This document shows positions 50,576-62,504 of a stretch of 64,000 bases of DNA, piece after piece (positions within the stretch are counted from its first letter, which is position 1; every line of letters begins with the position of its first letter). A program made the position numbers and the translations under genes. The DNA comes from Arachis hypogaea (lineage: Eukaryota > Streptophyta > Magnoliopsida > Fabales > Fabaceae). A model generated the notes under the pieces. It was given only the letters and a program-made list of their open reading frames with translations. It did not search any database and was not told the DNA's origin. The DNA lies in the NCBI RefSeq assembly GCF_003086295.3, contig NC_092053.1, forward strand, positions 84,815,671 through 84,879,670, read 5' to 3'.

Positions 50576-52311
50576 TGATGAACGGATAATTTATACGCTT
50601 TTTGGCATTGTTTTTAGTATGTTTTTAGTAGGATCTAGTTACTTTTAGGGATGTTTTCATTAGTTTTTATGTTAAATTCACATTTCTGGACTTTACTATG
50701 AGTTTGTATGTTTTTCTTTGATTTCAGCTATTTTCTGGCTGAAATTGAGGGACTTGAGCAAAAATCAGATTCAGAGGTTGAAGAAGGACTGCTGATGCTG
50801 TTGGATTCTGACCTCTCTGCACTCAAAGTGGATTTTCGGGAGCTATAGAACTCGAAATGGCACGCTTCCAATTGCGTTGGAAAGTAGACATCCAGGGCTT
50901 TCTAGCAATATATAATAGTCCATACTTTGGCTAAGAATATATGACGCAAACTGGCGTTCAACGCCAGCTCTCTGCCCAAGTCTGGCGTCCAGCGCCAGAA
51001 AAGGATCCAAAACCAGAGTTGAACGCTAGAAATGGATGAAAACCTGGCGTTCAACTCCACAATGGCCTCTGCACGTGTAACATTCAAACTCAGCCCAAGC
51101 ACACACCAAGTGGGCCCCGGAAGTGGATTTATGCATCAATTACTTACTTCTGTAAACCCTAGTAGCTAGTTTATTATAAATAGGACATTTCACTATTGTA
51201 TTCGACATCCTGGATCCTGGATTGTATTTTGATCCTGTGATCTCGTTTTGGGGGCTGGCCATCTCGGCCATGCCTGGACCTTTCACTTATGTAATTTTAA
51301 CGGTAGAGTTTCTACACTCCATAGATTAAGGTGTAGAGCTCTGCTGTTCCTCAAAGATTAATGCAAAGTACTACTGTTTTCTATTCAATTCTTCTTATTT
51401 CGCTTCTAAGATATTTATTCGCACTTCAACCTGAATGTGATGAACGTGACAATCATCATCATTTCCTATGAACGCGTGCCTGAAAACCACTTCCGTTCTA
51501 CCTTCGACTGAATGAGTATCTCTTAGATCTCTTAATCGGAATCTTCGTGGTGTAAGCTAGAATGATGGCGGCATTCAAGAGAATCCGGAAGATCTAAACC
51601 TTGTCTGTGGTATTCCAAGTAGGATTCAATGATTGAATGACTGTGACGAGCTCCAAACTCGCGATTGCTGGGCGTAGTGACAGACGCAAAAGGATAGTAA
51701 ATCCTATTCCAGCATGATCGAGAACCGACAGATGAATAGCCGTGCCGTGACAGGGTGCGTTGACCATTTTCACTGAGAGGATAAGATGAAGCCATTGACA
51801 AGGGTGATGCCTCCAGACGATTAGCCGTGCCGTGACAGGGCATTTGGATCATTTTCCCGAGAGAAGACCGAAAGTAGCCATTGACAATGGTGATGTATCA
51901 CATAAAGCCAGCTATGGAAAGGAGTAAGACTGATTGGATGAAGATAGTAGGAAAGCAGAGGTTCAGAGGAACGAAAGCATCTCTATTCGCTTATCTGAAA
52001 TTCTCACCAATGAGTTACATAAGTATTTCTATCCTTTATTATTTATCTTTTAATTATCTAATCCAATCACAATTAACCCTACCTGACTGAGATTTGCAAG
52101 GTGACCATAGCTTGCTTCATACCAACAATCTCCATGGGATTCGACCCTTACTCACGGAAGGTATTACTTGGACGACCCAGTGCACTTGCTGGTTAGTTGT
52201 GCGAAGTTGTGAACCATGGTATTGGCATCATGTTTTTTGGCGCCATTACCAGGGAAAGAAAGAGCGATGAATTTTACATAATTAAAATGTAATCACAATT
52301 TCTGCGCACCA
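50576..52311 (+). repeat. 5' LTR of E4
   Basis: 1736 bp. Starts TGATGAACGG, with one change from the 3' LTR TGATGAGCGG. Palindrome array at 50951-51058 and TATAAATAG at 51175-51183. Confidence 0.95.
50951..51058 (+). repeat. GGCGTTCAACGCC palindrome array in E4 U3
   Basis: CTGGCGTTCAACGCCAG, CTGGCGTCCAGCGCCAG, GTTGAACGCTAG and CTGGCGTTCAACTCC, ending 117 bp before TATAAATAG. The 3' LTR copy is at 60179-60288. Confidence 0.8.
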
Positions 52312-52317
52312 AGTTTT

Positions 52318-52335
52318 TGGCGCCGTTGCCGGGGA
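52318..52335 (+). other. Primer binding site of E4
   Basis: TGGCGCCGTTGCCGGGGA, 6 nt after the LTR, identical to E1. Confidence 0.85.
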
Positions 52336-54226
52336 TTGTTCGAGTTTGGACAACTGACGGTTCATCTTGTTGCTTAGATTAGGTAATTTTCTTTTTGTTT
52401 TCTTTTCAAAAAAAAAATTTTTCAAAAATTCTCCTTTGTTTTCGAAAAAAAAAATGTTTTCAAAAGTATGTTTTTCTTCAGAATTTTTAAGAATGAATTC
52501 TAGTGTTTCATGAAGCATGCTAAGCCTGGCTGGCTATAAAGCCATGTCTAAATTCATTTGGACTGAGGCTTGCAATTTGTTATCAAGAGCAAGCTAGTTG
52601 TTGTTAATCCACCTGCTGCTGTTCCTGATTTACATGCTAAAGCTTGGCTGGCCATTGGCCATGTCTAGTGTTTTGGACCGGAGCTTTCATTAAAAGCTTG
52701 GCTGGCTAGTGAGCCATGTCTAATTCCTGGACTGAAGCTTTAGACTAACACTGCAAGATTCCTGGAATTCATATTAAAAAATTTTGGAATCCTTATTTTT
52801 CCTTTTTCAATAAATTTTCGAAAAAAAAAATACAAAAAAAAAATTAGAAAATCATAAAAATCAAAAATATTTTTTGTGTTTCTTGTTTGAGTCTTGAGTC
52901 ATATCATAAGTTTGGTGTCACTTGCATATGCATCTTGCATTTTTTGAAAATTCATGCATTCATAGTGTTCATCATGATCTTCAAGTTGTTCTTGGTAAGT
53001 CTTCTTGTTTGATCTTGATGATTTCATGTTTTGTGTCTTTTCTTGTTTTTCATATGCATTCTTGAATTCTTAGTGTCTAAGCATTAAAGAATTCTAAGTT
53101 TGGTGTCTTGCATGTTTTCTTTGCATTAAAAATTCTTGATGTTCATCTTGACATTCATAGTGTTCTTTGTGTTCATCTTGACATTCATAGCATTCTTGCA
53201 TGCATTCATTGTTTTGATCCATAACTTTCATGCATTGCATCATTTTCCTTGTTTTTCTCTCTCATCATAAAAATTCAAAAAAATCAAAAAAATATCTTTC
53301 CTTTTTTTTCTCTCATCAAATTAGAAAATTTGGATTGACTTTTTCAAAAATTTTTAAAATCAAGTTGTTTCTTATGAGTCAAATCAAATTTTCAATTTGA
53401 AATTCTTATCTTTTTCAAAATCTTTTTCAAAAATCAAATCTTTTTCAAATTTCTTAGTTATTTTCGAAAATTCCAAAAATATTTTTCAAAAATCTTTTTC
53501 TTATTTTTATATAAAATTTTCGAAAATAACAATAACAATTAATGTTTTGATTCAAAAATTTCAAGTTTGTTACTTACTTGTTAAGAAAGATTCAAACTTT
53601 GAGTTCTAGAATCATATCTTGTGATTTCTTGTGAATCAAGTCATTAATTGTGATTTTAAAAATCAAATCTTTTTCAAAACTAATTTCAATCATATCTTTT
53701 CAAAAATATCTTTTTATCTTATCTTTTTCAAAAATTTGATTTTAAAATATCTTTTCCAACTTCCTAACTTCTTATCTTTTCAAAATTTGTTTCAACTAAC
53801 TAACTAACTTTTTGTTTGTTTCTTAACTTTTTCAAAACTATCTAACTAACTTTCTCTCTCTCTAATTTTCGAAAATATCTTCCCTTTTTTTCAAAAATTT
53901 ATTTTTTATTAACTAATTATTTTTATTTTTGATTTTAAAATTTTTCGAAAAAAATACTAACCTTGTTCAAAAACTATTTTCGAAAATCACTAACTCTTTT
54001 TCAAAAATTATTTTCGAAAATTCTCCCTCTCCCATCTTATTCTATTTATTTATTCATTTACAAACATCTCATCTCACATCTCTGCCCTCCTCACAGTTGT
54101 GTTTCTTTCTTTACATCACATTCTTTGTTTTCCTTTTTTCTTCCACTCACAAAGGGATCCTTATACTGTGGTATAAAGGATCCATATTATTATTATTATT
54201 TTTTTCTGTGCCCTCTTCTTTGTCAT
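52336..54226 (+). other. AT-rich untranslated leader of E4
   Basis: About 1.9 kb, the same layout as E1: the GCTTGGCTGGC units (52520-52745), TAAGTTTGGTGT at 52907-52918 and 53095-53106, and many TTTTCGAAAA palindromes. No gene seen. Confidence 0.7.
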
Positions 54227-56554
54227 ATGAGCAGGAGCAAGGACAAGAATATTCTTGTTGAAGCAGATCCAGAACCTGAAAGGACTCTGAAGAGAAAACT
54301 AAGAGAAGCTAAATTACAACAATCCAGAGATAACCTTTCAGAAATTTTCGAACAGGAAGAGGAGATGGCAGCCGAAAATAATAATAATGCAAGGAGGATG
54401 CTTGGTGACTTTACTGCACCTTATTCCAATTTACATGGAAGAAGCATCTCCATTCCTGCCATTGGAGCAAACAACTTTGAGCTGAAACCCCAATTAGTTT
54501 CTCTGATGCAGCAGAACTGCAAGTTTCATGGACTTCCATCTGAAGATCCTTTTCAGTTCTTAACTGAATTCTTGTAGATATGTGATACTGTTAAGACTAA
54601 TGGAGTAGATCCTGAAGTCTATAGGCTCATGCTTTTCCCTTTTGCTGTAAGAGACAGAGCTAGAATCTGGTTGGACTCTCAACCCAGAGACAGCCTGAAC
54701 TCTTGGGATAAGCTGGTCACGGCTTTCTTAGCCAAGTTCTTTCCTCCTCAAAAGCTGAGCAAGCTTAGAGTGGATGTTCAGACCTTCATACAGAAAGAAG
54801 GTGAATCCCTCTATGAAGCTTGGGAAAGATATAAACAGTTAACCAAAAAGTGTCCTTCTGACATGCTTTCAGAATGGACCATCCTGGATATATTCTATGA
54901 TGGTCTGTCTGAGTTATCAAAGATGTCATTGGATACTTCTGCAGGTGGATCCATTCACCTAAAGAAAATGCCTGCAGAAGCTCAAGAACTCATTGACATG
55001 GTTGCTAATAACCAGTTCATGTACACTTCTGAGAGGAATCCTGTGAATAATGGGACGCCTATGAAGAAAGGAGTTCTTGAAATTGATACTCTGAATGCCA
55101 TATTAGCTCAGAATAAAATATTGACTCAGCAAGCCAATATGATTTCCCAGAGTCTGAATGGAATGCAAGCTGCATCCAACAGTACTCAAGAGGCATCTTC
55201 TGAAGAAGAAGCTTATGATCCTGAGAACCCTGCAATATCAGAGGTGAATTACTTAGGTGAACCTTATGGAAACACCTATAACTCATCATGGAGAAATCAT
55301 CCAAATTTCTCATGGAAGGATCAAAAGCCTCAACAAGGCTTTAATAATGGTGGAAGAAACAGGTTTAGCAATAGCAAGCCTTTTCCATCATCTACTCAGC
55401 AACAGACAGAGAATTCTGAGCAGAATCCATCTAGCTTAGCAAACTTAGTCTCTGATCTATCCAAGGCCACTGTAAGTTTCATGAATGAAACAAGGTCTTC
55501 CATTAGAAATTTGGAAGCACAAGTGGGCCAGTTGAGTAAAAGGATCACTGAAATCCCTCCTAGTACTCTCCCAAGCAATACAGAAGAGAATCCAAAAGGA
55601 GAGTGCAAGGCCATCGACATAACCAAAATGGCTGAACCTATAAGGGAAGGAGAGGACGTGAATCCCAAGGAGGAAGACCTCCTGGGACGTCCAGTGATTA
55701 ATAAGGAGTTTCCCTCTGAGGAACCAAAGGAATCTAAGGCTCATCTAGAGACCATAGAGATTCCATTGAGCCTCCTTATGCCCTTCATGAGCTCTGATGA
55801 GTATTCCTCTTCTGAAGAGAATAAGGATGTTACTGAAGAGCAAACTACCAAGTTTCTTGGTGCAATCATGAAGCTGAATGCCAAATTATTTGGTATTGAA
55901 ACATGGGAAGATGAACGTCCTTTGTTCACCAATGAACTAAGTGATCTGGATCAACTGACATTGCCGCAGAGGAGACAGGATCCTGGAAAGTTCATAATAC
56001 CTTATACCATAGGCACCATGATCTTTAAGGCTCTATGTGACCTTGGTTCCGGAATAAACCTCATGCCTCTCTCTGTAATAGAGAAACTGGGAATCTATGG
56101 GGTGCAAGCTACTAAAATCTCATTAGAGATGGCAGACAATTCAAGAAAACAGGCTTGTGGACAAGTAGAGGACGTGTTAGTAAAGGTTGAAGGCCTTTAC
56201 ATCCCTGCTGATTTCATAGTCCTGGATACTGGAAAGGAAGAGGATGAATCCATCATCCTAGGAAGACCTTTCCTAGCCACAGCAAGAGCTGTGATTGATG
56301 TGGACAGAGGAGAATTAATTCTTCAATTGAATGAGGACAACCTTGTGTTTACAACTCAAGGATCTCTCTCTGCACCCATGGAGAGGAAGCATAAAAAGCT
56401 TCTCTCAAAGCAGAGTCAAACAAAGCCCCCACAGTCAAACTCTAAGTTTGGTGTTGGGAGGCCACAACCAAACTCTAAGTTTGGTGTTGAACTCCCATAT
56501 CCAAACTCTAAGTTTAGTGTTGGAGAGTCTCAACAATGCTCTGAACATCTGTGA
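54227..56554 (+). pseudogene. gag: gag-protease of E4, one premature stop
   Basis: Start at the ATG of MSRSKDKNILVE, as in E1. About 776 codons with a single TAG at 54575-54577; E1 has CAG there. Gag domain in the first 300 residues, an Asn/Gln/Ser-rich middle with no zinc knuckle, and a protease with CDLGSGINLMPLSV and ILGRPFLATARAVIDV. Compared with E1 the C-terminus carries two extra copies of a seven-residue unit, PNSKFGV, each coded by the 12-mer TAAGTTTGGTGT and its flanks. The frame ends at 56554 with no pol after it. Confidence 0.88.
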
Positions 56555-56603
56555 GGCTCCATGAGAGCCCACTATCAAGCTATTGACATTAAAGAAGCGC
56601 TTG

Positions 56604-56619
56604 TTGGGAGGCAACCCAA
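56604..56619 (+). other. Post-stop hairpin P2 (E4)
   Basis: Stem TTGGG/CCCAA with loop AGGCAA, 49 nt after the gag-pro stop, as in E1. Confidence 0.7.
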
Positions 56620-56758
56620 TTTCTATTTATCTAACTATATTTTTCTTAGTTATATGTCTTTATAGGTTCATGATCATGTGGAGTCACAAAATAAAAAAAA
56701 ATTGAAAACGGAATCAAAAACAGCAGAAGAAAAATCACACCCTGGAGGAGCAACATGC

Positions 56759-56930
56759 CTGGCGTTCAACGCCAGAACAGAGCATGGTTCTGGCGCTGAA
56801 CGCCCAAAATGGGCAGCATCCTAGCGCTGAACGCCCAGAACAAGCATGGTTTTGGCGTTCAATGCCAGAAATGGCAACAAATGGGCGTTGAACGCCCAAA
56901 ATGGGCACCAACCTGGCACTGAACGCCCAG
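56759..56930 (+). repeat. GGCGTTCAACGCC palindrome array, internal copy of E4
   Basis: Same order of units as E1 9795-9967, with several single-base differences, about 385 bp before a TATA box. Confidence 0.8.
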
Positions 56931-56990
56931 AGTTGTGTGCAAGGGCATTTTACATGCCTAATGTGGTGCAAGGTTGTAAATCCTTAAACA

Positions 56991-57078
56991 CCTCAGGATC
57001 TGTGGACCCCACAGGATCATCTCAGGATCTGTGGACCCCACAGGATCATCTCAGGATCTGTGGACCCCACAGGATCCC
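56991..57078 (+). repeat. Three tandem 29-bp hairpin units (E4)
   Basis: Each unit holds GATCTGTGGACCCCACAGGA, which folds as CTGTGG-ACC-CCACAG. The three copies are nearly identical. Confidence 0.85.
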
Positions 57079-57315
57079 CACCTACCTCCACTCACTTCTT
57101 CTCACCCCTCTTTCACACAATCCCATAAACACTCTTCCCCAAAAACCCTTCACCTATCACCTCCATCCCTCTTCCCCATTAAACCTTCACCACTCATATC
57201 CACCCACTCTTCCCCATAAACCTACCTCATAAACTCCACCTACCTTCAAAATTCAAAACCAATTTTCCACCCAAACCCACCCATATGGCCGAACCTTAAC
57301 CCCCCATCCCTTCCC

Positions 57316-57323
57316 TATATAAA
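57316..57323 (+). promoter_or_regulatory. Candidate internal TATA box upstream of ORF3 (E4)
   Basis: TATATAAA in a C-rich stretch, 192 bp before the ORF3 ATG and followed by a C/T-rich, leader-like region. A start about 30 bp downstream would give a short ORF3 mRNA. E1 lacks this stretch. The role is inferred from position and sequence only. Confidence 0.5.
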
Positions 57324-57434
57324 GCCCTCCATTCTTCATCAAATTCACACAACACACCCCTCTACACCCTTCTTGGCCGAAACACTTCCCACTCTCCCTC
57401 TCCTCCATTTCTTCTTCATCTATTCTTTCTTCTC

Positions 57435-57469
57435 TTGCTCGAGGGCGAGCAAAATTCTAAGTTTGGTGT
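57435..57469 (+). other. Stem-loop module H3 upstream of ORF3 (E4)
   Basis: Stem TTGCTCG/CGAGCAA with loop AGGG (57435-57452), then TAAGTTTGGTGT (57458-57469), 38 nt before the ORF3 ATG. Confidence 0.7.
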
Positions 57470-57507
57470 GGTAAAAGAATAAGCTTTTTGTTTTTCCATT
57501 ACCATTG

Positions 57508-58656
57508 ATGGCACCTAAGACCGGAGAATCCTCTAGAAAGGGGAAAGGGAAGACAAAAGCTTCCACATCCGAGTCATGGGAGATGGAAAGGTTCATCTCC
57601 AAAGCCCATCAAGACCACTTCTATGATGTTGTGGCCAAGAAGAAGGTGATCCCCGAGGTCCCTTTCAAACTCAAAAGAAATGAGTATCCGGAGATCCGAC
57701 ATGAAATTCAAAGAAGAGGTTGGGAAGTTCTAACAAATCCCATCCAACAAGTCGGCATCCTAATGGTTTAAGAGTTCTATGCCAATGCATAGATCACCAA
57801 GAACCATGATCAAAGTAAGAACCCGGATCCAAAGAACTATGTTACAATGGTTCGGGGGAAATACTTAGATTTTAGTCCGGAGAATGTGAGGTTGGCGTTC
57901 AACTTGCCAAACATGGAAGAGAACGCACGCCCCTACACAAGGAGAGTCAACTTTGATCAAAGGTTAGACCAAGTCCTTATGGACATATGTGTAGAAGGAG
58001 TTCAATGGAAGATTGACTCCAAAGGCAAGCCGGTTCAACTAAGAAGATTGGACCTCAAGCCTGTAGCTAGAGGATGGTTGGAGTTCATTCAATGCTCAAT
58101 CATTCCCACTAGCAACCGGTCTAAAGTTACTATAGACCGGGCCATCATGATCCATAGCATTATGATTGGAGAAGAGGTGGAAGTTCATGAGATTATACCT
58201 CAAGAACTCTACAAGGTGGCTGACAAGTCCTCCACTATGGCAAGGTTAGCCTTTCCTCACCTCATTTGCCACCTATGCAATTCGGCTGGGATTGACATAG
58301 AGGGAGATATCCTCATTAAAGAGGACAAGCCCATCACTAAGAAAAAGATGGAGCAGGCAAGAGAGCCCATTCATGGAGCTCAAGAGGCGTATGAAGCTCA
58401 TCACCATGAGATCCCGGAGATGCCTCAAATGCACTTTCCTCCACAAAACTATTGGGAGCAAATCAACACCTCCCTAGGAGAATTGAGTTCCAATATGGGA
58501 CAACTAAGGGTGGAACATCAAGAGCACTCCATCATGCTCCATGAAATAAGAGAAGATCAAAAAGCAATGAGGGAGGAGCAACAAAGACAAGGAAGAGACA
58601 TAGGAGAGCTCAAGGACATCATTAGTTCCTCAAGAAGGAAACGCCACCATCACTAA
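57508..58656 (+). pseudogene. ORF3 of E4, two in-frame stops
   Basis: Start at the ATG 57508 (MAPKTGESSRKGKGKTKAST, basic). One frame of about 383 codons runs to 58656, broken by TAA at 57769-57771 (E7 has a Gln codon here) and a TAG at about 57790. The middle matches E7 ORF3 (YPEIRHEIQRRGWEVLTNP, RRVNFDQRLDQVLMDICVEG, LKPVARGWLEFIQCSIIPTS, RAIMIHSIMIGEEVEVHEII). The end is a Glu/Gln/Arg coiled coil (MLHEIREDQKAMREEQQRQG) closed by SSRRKRHHH, a possible nuclear signal. No membrane segment. Family known to me only as 'putative plant transposon protein'; function unknown. Confidence 0.8.
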
Positions 58657-59764
58657 GGTGGATTCATTCCTTGTTCTTATTTCTTCTATTTTTCGTTTTC
58701 TATGATATGTGCTTATCTATGTTTGTGTCTTCATTACATGATCATTAGTAGTTAGTAATTTTGTCTTAAAGTTATGAATGTCCTATGAATCCATCACCTC
58801 TATTAAATGAAAAAAATGTTTTAATTCAAAAGAACAAGAAGTACATGAGTTTCGAATTCATCCTTGAACTTAGCTTAATTATATTGATGTGGTGACAATG
58901 CTTCTTGTCTTCTGAATGTATGCTTGAACAGTGCATATGTCTTTTGAAGTTGTTGTTTAAGAATGTTAAATATGTTGGCTCTTGAAAGAATGATGACTAG
59001 GAGACATGTTATTTGATAATCTGAAAAATCATAAAAATGATTCTTGAAGCAAGAAAAAGCAGCAAAGAACAAAGCTTGCAGAAAAAAAAAAAGAAGGGGC
59101 GAAAAAAAAAATAGAAAGAAAAAGCAAGCAGAAAAAGCCAAAAGCTCTTAAAACCAAGAGGCAAGAGCAAAAAGCCAATAACCCTTAAAACCAAAAGGCA
59201 AGGGCAAATAAAAAGGATCATAAGGCTTTGAGCATCAGTGGATAGGAGGGCCTAAAGGAATAAAATCCTGGTCTAAGCGGCTAAACCAAGCTGTCCCTAA
59301 CCATGTGCTTGTGGCGTGTAGGTGTCAAGTGAAAACTTGAGACTGAGCGGTTAAAGTCAAGGTCCAAAGCAAAAAAAGAGTGTGCTTAAGAACCCTGGAC
59401 ACCTCTAATTGGGGACTTTAGCAAAGCTGAGTCACAATCTGAAAAGGTTCACCCAATTATGTGTCTGTGGCATTTATGTATCCGGTGGTAATACTGGAAA
59501 ACAAAGTGCTTAGGGCCACGGCCAAGACTCATAAAGAAGCTGTGTTCAAGAATCATCATACTGAACTAGGAGAATCAATAACACTATCTGAACTCTGAGT
59601 TCCTATAGAAGCCAATCATTCTGAACCTCAATGGATAGAGTGAGATGCCAAAACTATTCAAGAGGCAAAAAGCTATAAGTCCCGCTCATTTAATTGGAGC
59701 TATGTTTCATTGATAGTTTGGAATTTATGGTATATTCTCTTCTTTTTATCCTATCTGATTTTCA
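58657..59764 (+). other. Untranslated 3' region of E4
   Basis: About 1.1 kb, homologous to E1 10698-11813, with a purine-rich tract at about 59045-59215. No gene seen. Confidence 0.65.
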
Positions 59765-59802
59765 GTTGCTTGGGGACAACCAACAATTTAAGTTCGGTGT
59801 TG
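59765..59802 (+). other. Stem-loop module H4 beside the E4 3' LTR
   Basis: Same as H1 with one mismatch in the stem (CAACCAAC in place of CAAGCAAC) and TAAGTTCGGTGT in place of TAAGTTTGGTGT, so this copy has decayed. Confidence 0.7.
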
Positions 59803-61539
59803 TGATGAGCGGATAATTTATACGCTTTTTGGCATTGTTTTTAGTATGTTTTTAGTAGGATCTAGTTACTTTTAGGGATGTTTTCATTAGTTTTTATGTT
59901 AAATTCACATTTCTGGACTTTACTATGAGTTTTTGTGTTTTTCTGTGATTTCAGGTATTTTCTGGCTGAAATTGAGGAACTTGAGCAAAAATCAGATTCA
60001 GAGGTTGAAGAAGGACTACTGATGCTGTTGGATTCTGACCTTCCTGCACTCTTAGTGGATTTTTTGGAGCTACATAACTCGAAATGGCGCGCTTCCAATT
60101 GCGTTGGAAAGTAGACATCCAGGGCTTTCTAGCAATATATAATAGTCCATACTTTGGCCAAGAATAGACGACGCAAACTGGCGTTCAACGCCAGCTCTCT
60201 GCCCAAGTCTGGCGTCCAGCGCCAGAAAAGGATCCAAAACCAGAGTTGAACGCCAGAAATGGATCAAAACCTGGCGTTCAACTCCACAAATGGCCTTTGC
60301 ACGTGTAACATTCAAACTCAGCCCAAGCACACACCAAGTGGGCCCCGAAAGTGGATTTATGCATCAATTACTTACTTCTGTAAACCCTAGTAGCTAGTTT
60401 ATTATAAATAGGACATTTCACTATTGTATTCGACATCCTGGATCCTGGATTGTATTTTGATCCTGTGATCTCGTTTTGGGGGCTGGCCATCTTGGCCATG
60501 CCTGGACCTTTCACTTATGTAATTTTAACGGTAGAGTTTCTACACTCCATAGATTAAGGTGTAGAGCTCTGCTGTTCCTCAAAGATTAATGGAAAGTACT
60601 ACTGTTTTCTATTCAATTCTTCTTATTTCGCTTCTAAGATATTTATTCGCACTTCAACCTGAATGTGATGAACGTGACAATCATCATCATTCCCTATGAA
60701 CGCGTGCCTGACAACCACTTCCGTTCTACCTTCGACTGAATGAGTATCTCTTAGATCTCTTAATCGGAATCTTCGTGGTGTAAGCTAGAATGATGGCGGC
60801 ATTCAAGAGAATCCGGAAGGTCTAAACCTTGTCTGTGGTATTCCAAGTAGGATTCAATGATTGAATGACTGTGACGAGCTCCAAACTCGCGATTGCTGGG
60901 CGTAGTGACAGACGCAAAAGGATAGTAAATCCTATTCCAGCATGATCGAGAACCGACAGATGAATAGCCGTGCCGTGACAGAGTGCGTTGACCATTTTCA
61001 CTGAGAGGATAAGATGAAGCCATTGACAAGGGTGATGCCTCCAGACGATTAGCCGTGCCGTGACAGGGCATTTGGATCATTTTCCCAAGAGAAGACCGAA
61101 AGTAGCCATTGACAATGGTGATGTATCACATAAAGCCAGCCATGGAAAGGAGTAAGACTGATTGGATGAAGATAGCAGGAAAGCAGAGGTTCAGAGGAAC
61201 GAAAGCATCTCTATTCGCTTATCTGAAATTCTCACCAATGAATTACATAAGTATTTCTATCCTTTATTATTTATCTTTTAATTATCTAATCCAATCACAA
61301 TTAACCCTACCTGACTGAGATTTGCAAGGTGACCATAGCTTGCTTCATACCAACAATCTCCGTGGGATTCGACCCGTACTCACGTACGGTATTACTTGGA
61401 CGACCCAGTGCACTTGCTAGTTAGTTGTGCGAAGTTGTGAACCATTGTATTGGCATCATGTTTTTTGGCGCCATTACCAGGGAAACAAAGAGCGATGAAT
61501 TTTACATAATTAAAGTGTAATCACAATTTCTGCGCACCA
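59803..61539 (+). repeat. 3' LTR of E4
   Basis: 1737 bp, TGATGAGCGG to GCGCACCA, with its own palindrome array (60179-60288) and TATA box. Confidence 0.95.
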
Positions 61540-61544
61540 GAGTT
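61540..61544. repeat. Target-site duplication of E4, right copy (GAGTT)
   Basis: Identical to 50571-50575. E8 LTR sequence resumes after it. Confidence 0.95.
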
Positions 61545-62353
61545 GCAGGAAATTAAATGGCGGAAAGTAAATAGCTGAAAATTTAAATGCTGAGAATAAA
61601 GAGCTGAATATAAATGACGGAAAGTAAATTGCAGAATCTTAAATGGGGAATAGGGAATTTAGCATGAAAGTAAATTGCAGAAATTAAAGAGAATGGGTAC
61701 GATCAGAAATGGGGGATTCATTGGGCTTAGGAGATGTTGCATTCTCCGGATCAAGTTCATTTTCATCTTTTCCTCAATCAATACATTCATTGATCTCCTT
61801 GGCAATCTTAAGTGATTAAACTCCAATTCCTTGGTAATTCAATCTCTCAAAGCTTGATCAATAGCCAATTCCTTGGTCCAATTGCTCATGAGAAGAGATG
61901 AGGTATTGTCACTGATTATACCACATGTATTTCCAAATCAAAGTGTTGGTAGGATTATATGTCACTATATCCATCCAGACCCCAATTTGGTCCAACATGA
62001 GAGAGCATTTCTAGCATGATCTCTTCATTCCTCTTCCAAGGTTCAGAAGAGATCCAAGTATGAATAGTTTCTTTTCCAAGACAACTATCCAATTGGATGA
62101 AGATTGAAAGCTTTCAAGTAAAATCAAGAGAAAAGAAAGAAGAAGAATAATGAAAACTATTATTGATCCATCAAATTACAACAGAGCTCCCTAACCCAAT
62201 GAAAGGGGTTTAGTTGTTCATGGCTCTGGGAATGGAAAACAAAGATGGAGAGTGCATTCTGAAAGTAAAACTAGAAGTTGCAGAGAAAGTAAAATTATAC
62301 AAAGAGTAGTTCTCCCAATCCCCCAAAAGCTCTTCACTAGTTCAAAACTACTC

Positions 62354-62362
62354 CTATTTATA
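62354..62362 (-). promoter_or_regulatory. TATA box in the E8 LTR
   Basis: TATAAATAG on the minus strand, about 150 bp downstream (sense) of the palindrome array, as in the other LTR families. Confidence 0.65.
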
Positions 62363-62504
62363 CTACTCTTCGGATCTTCTTGTTGGCTCTTCAAGTCTTG
62401 GATATGGGCCTTTGGATCTTGAGTTGAAGCAATTATCATCTTTAGTGGGCTCAGCTTCACTTGCAGAGAAAGTGTGCAGTAGGCATGGACTTTAGGCTAG
62501 GGCG

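Larger units (their letters stand above)
50576..61539 (+). mobile_element. E4: non-autonomous Athila-like element (gag-pro plus full-length ORF3)
   Basis: A complete 10964-bp insertion with LTRs of 1736 and 1737 bp. It is colinear with E1 and about 1 kb longer, mostly because ORF3 and the sequence before it are intact in length. No RT, RNase H or integrase. The LTR ends and PBS match E1. It is the best reference copy of the family in this window. Confidence 0.95.
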
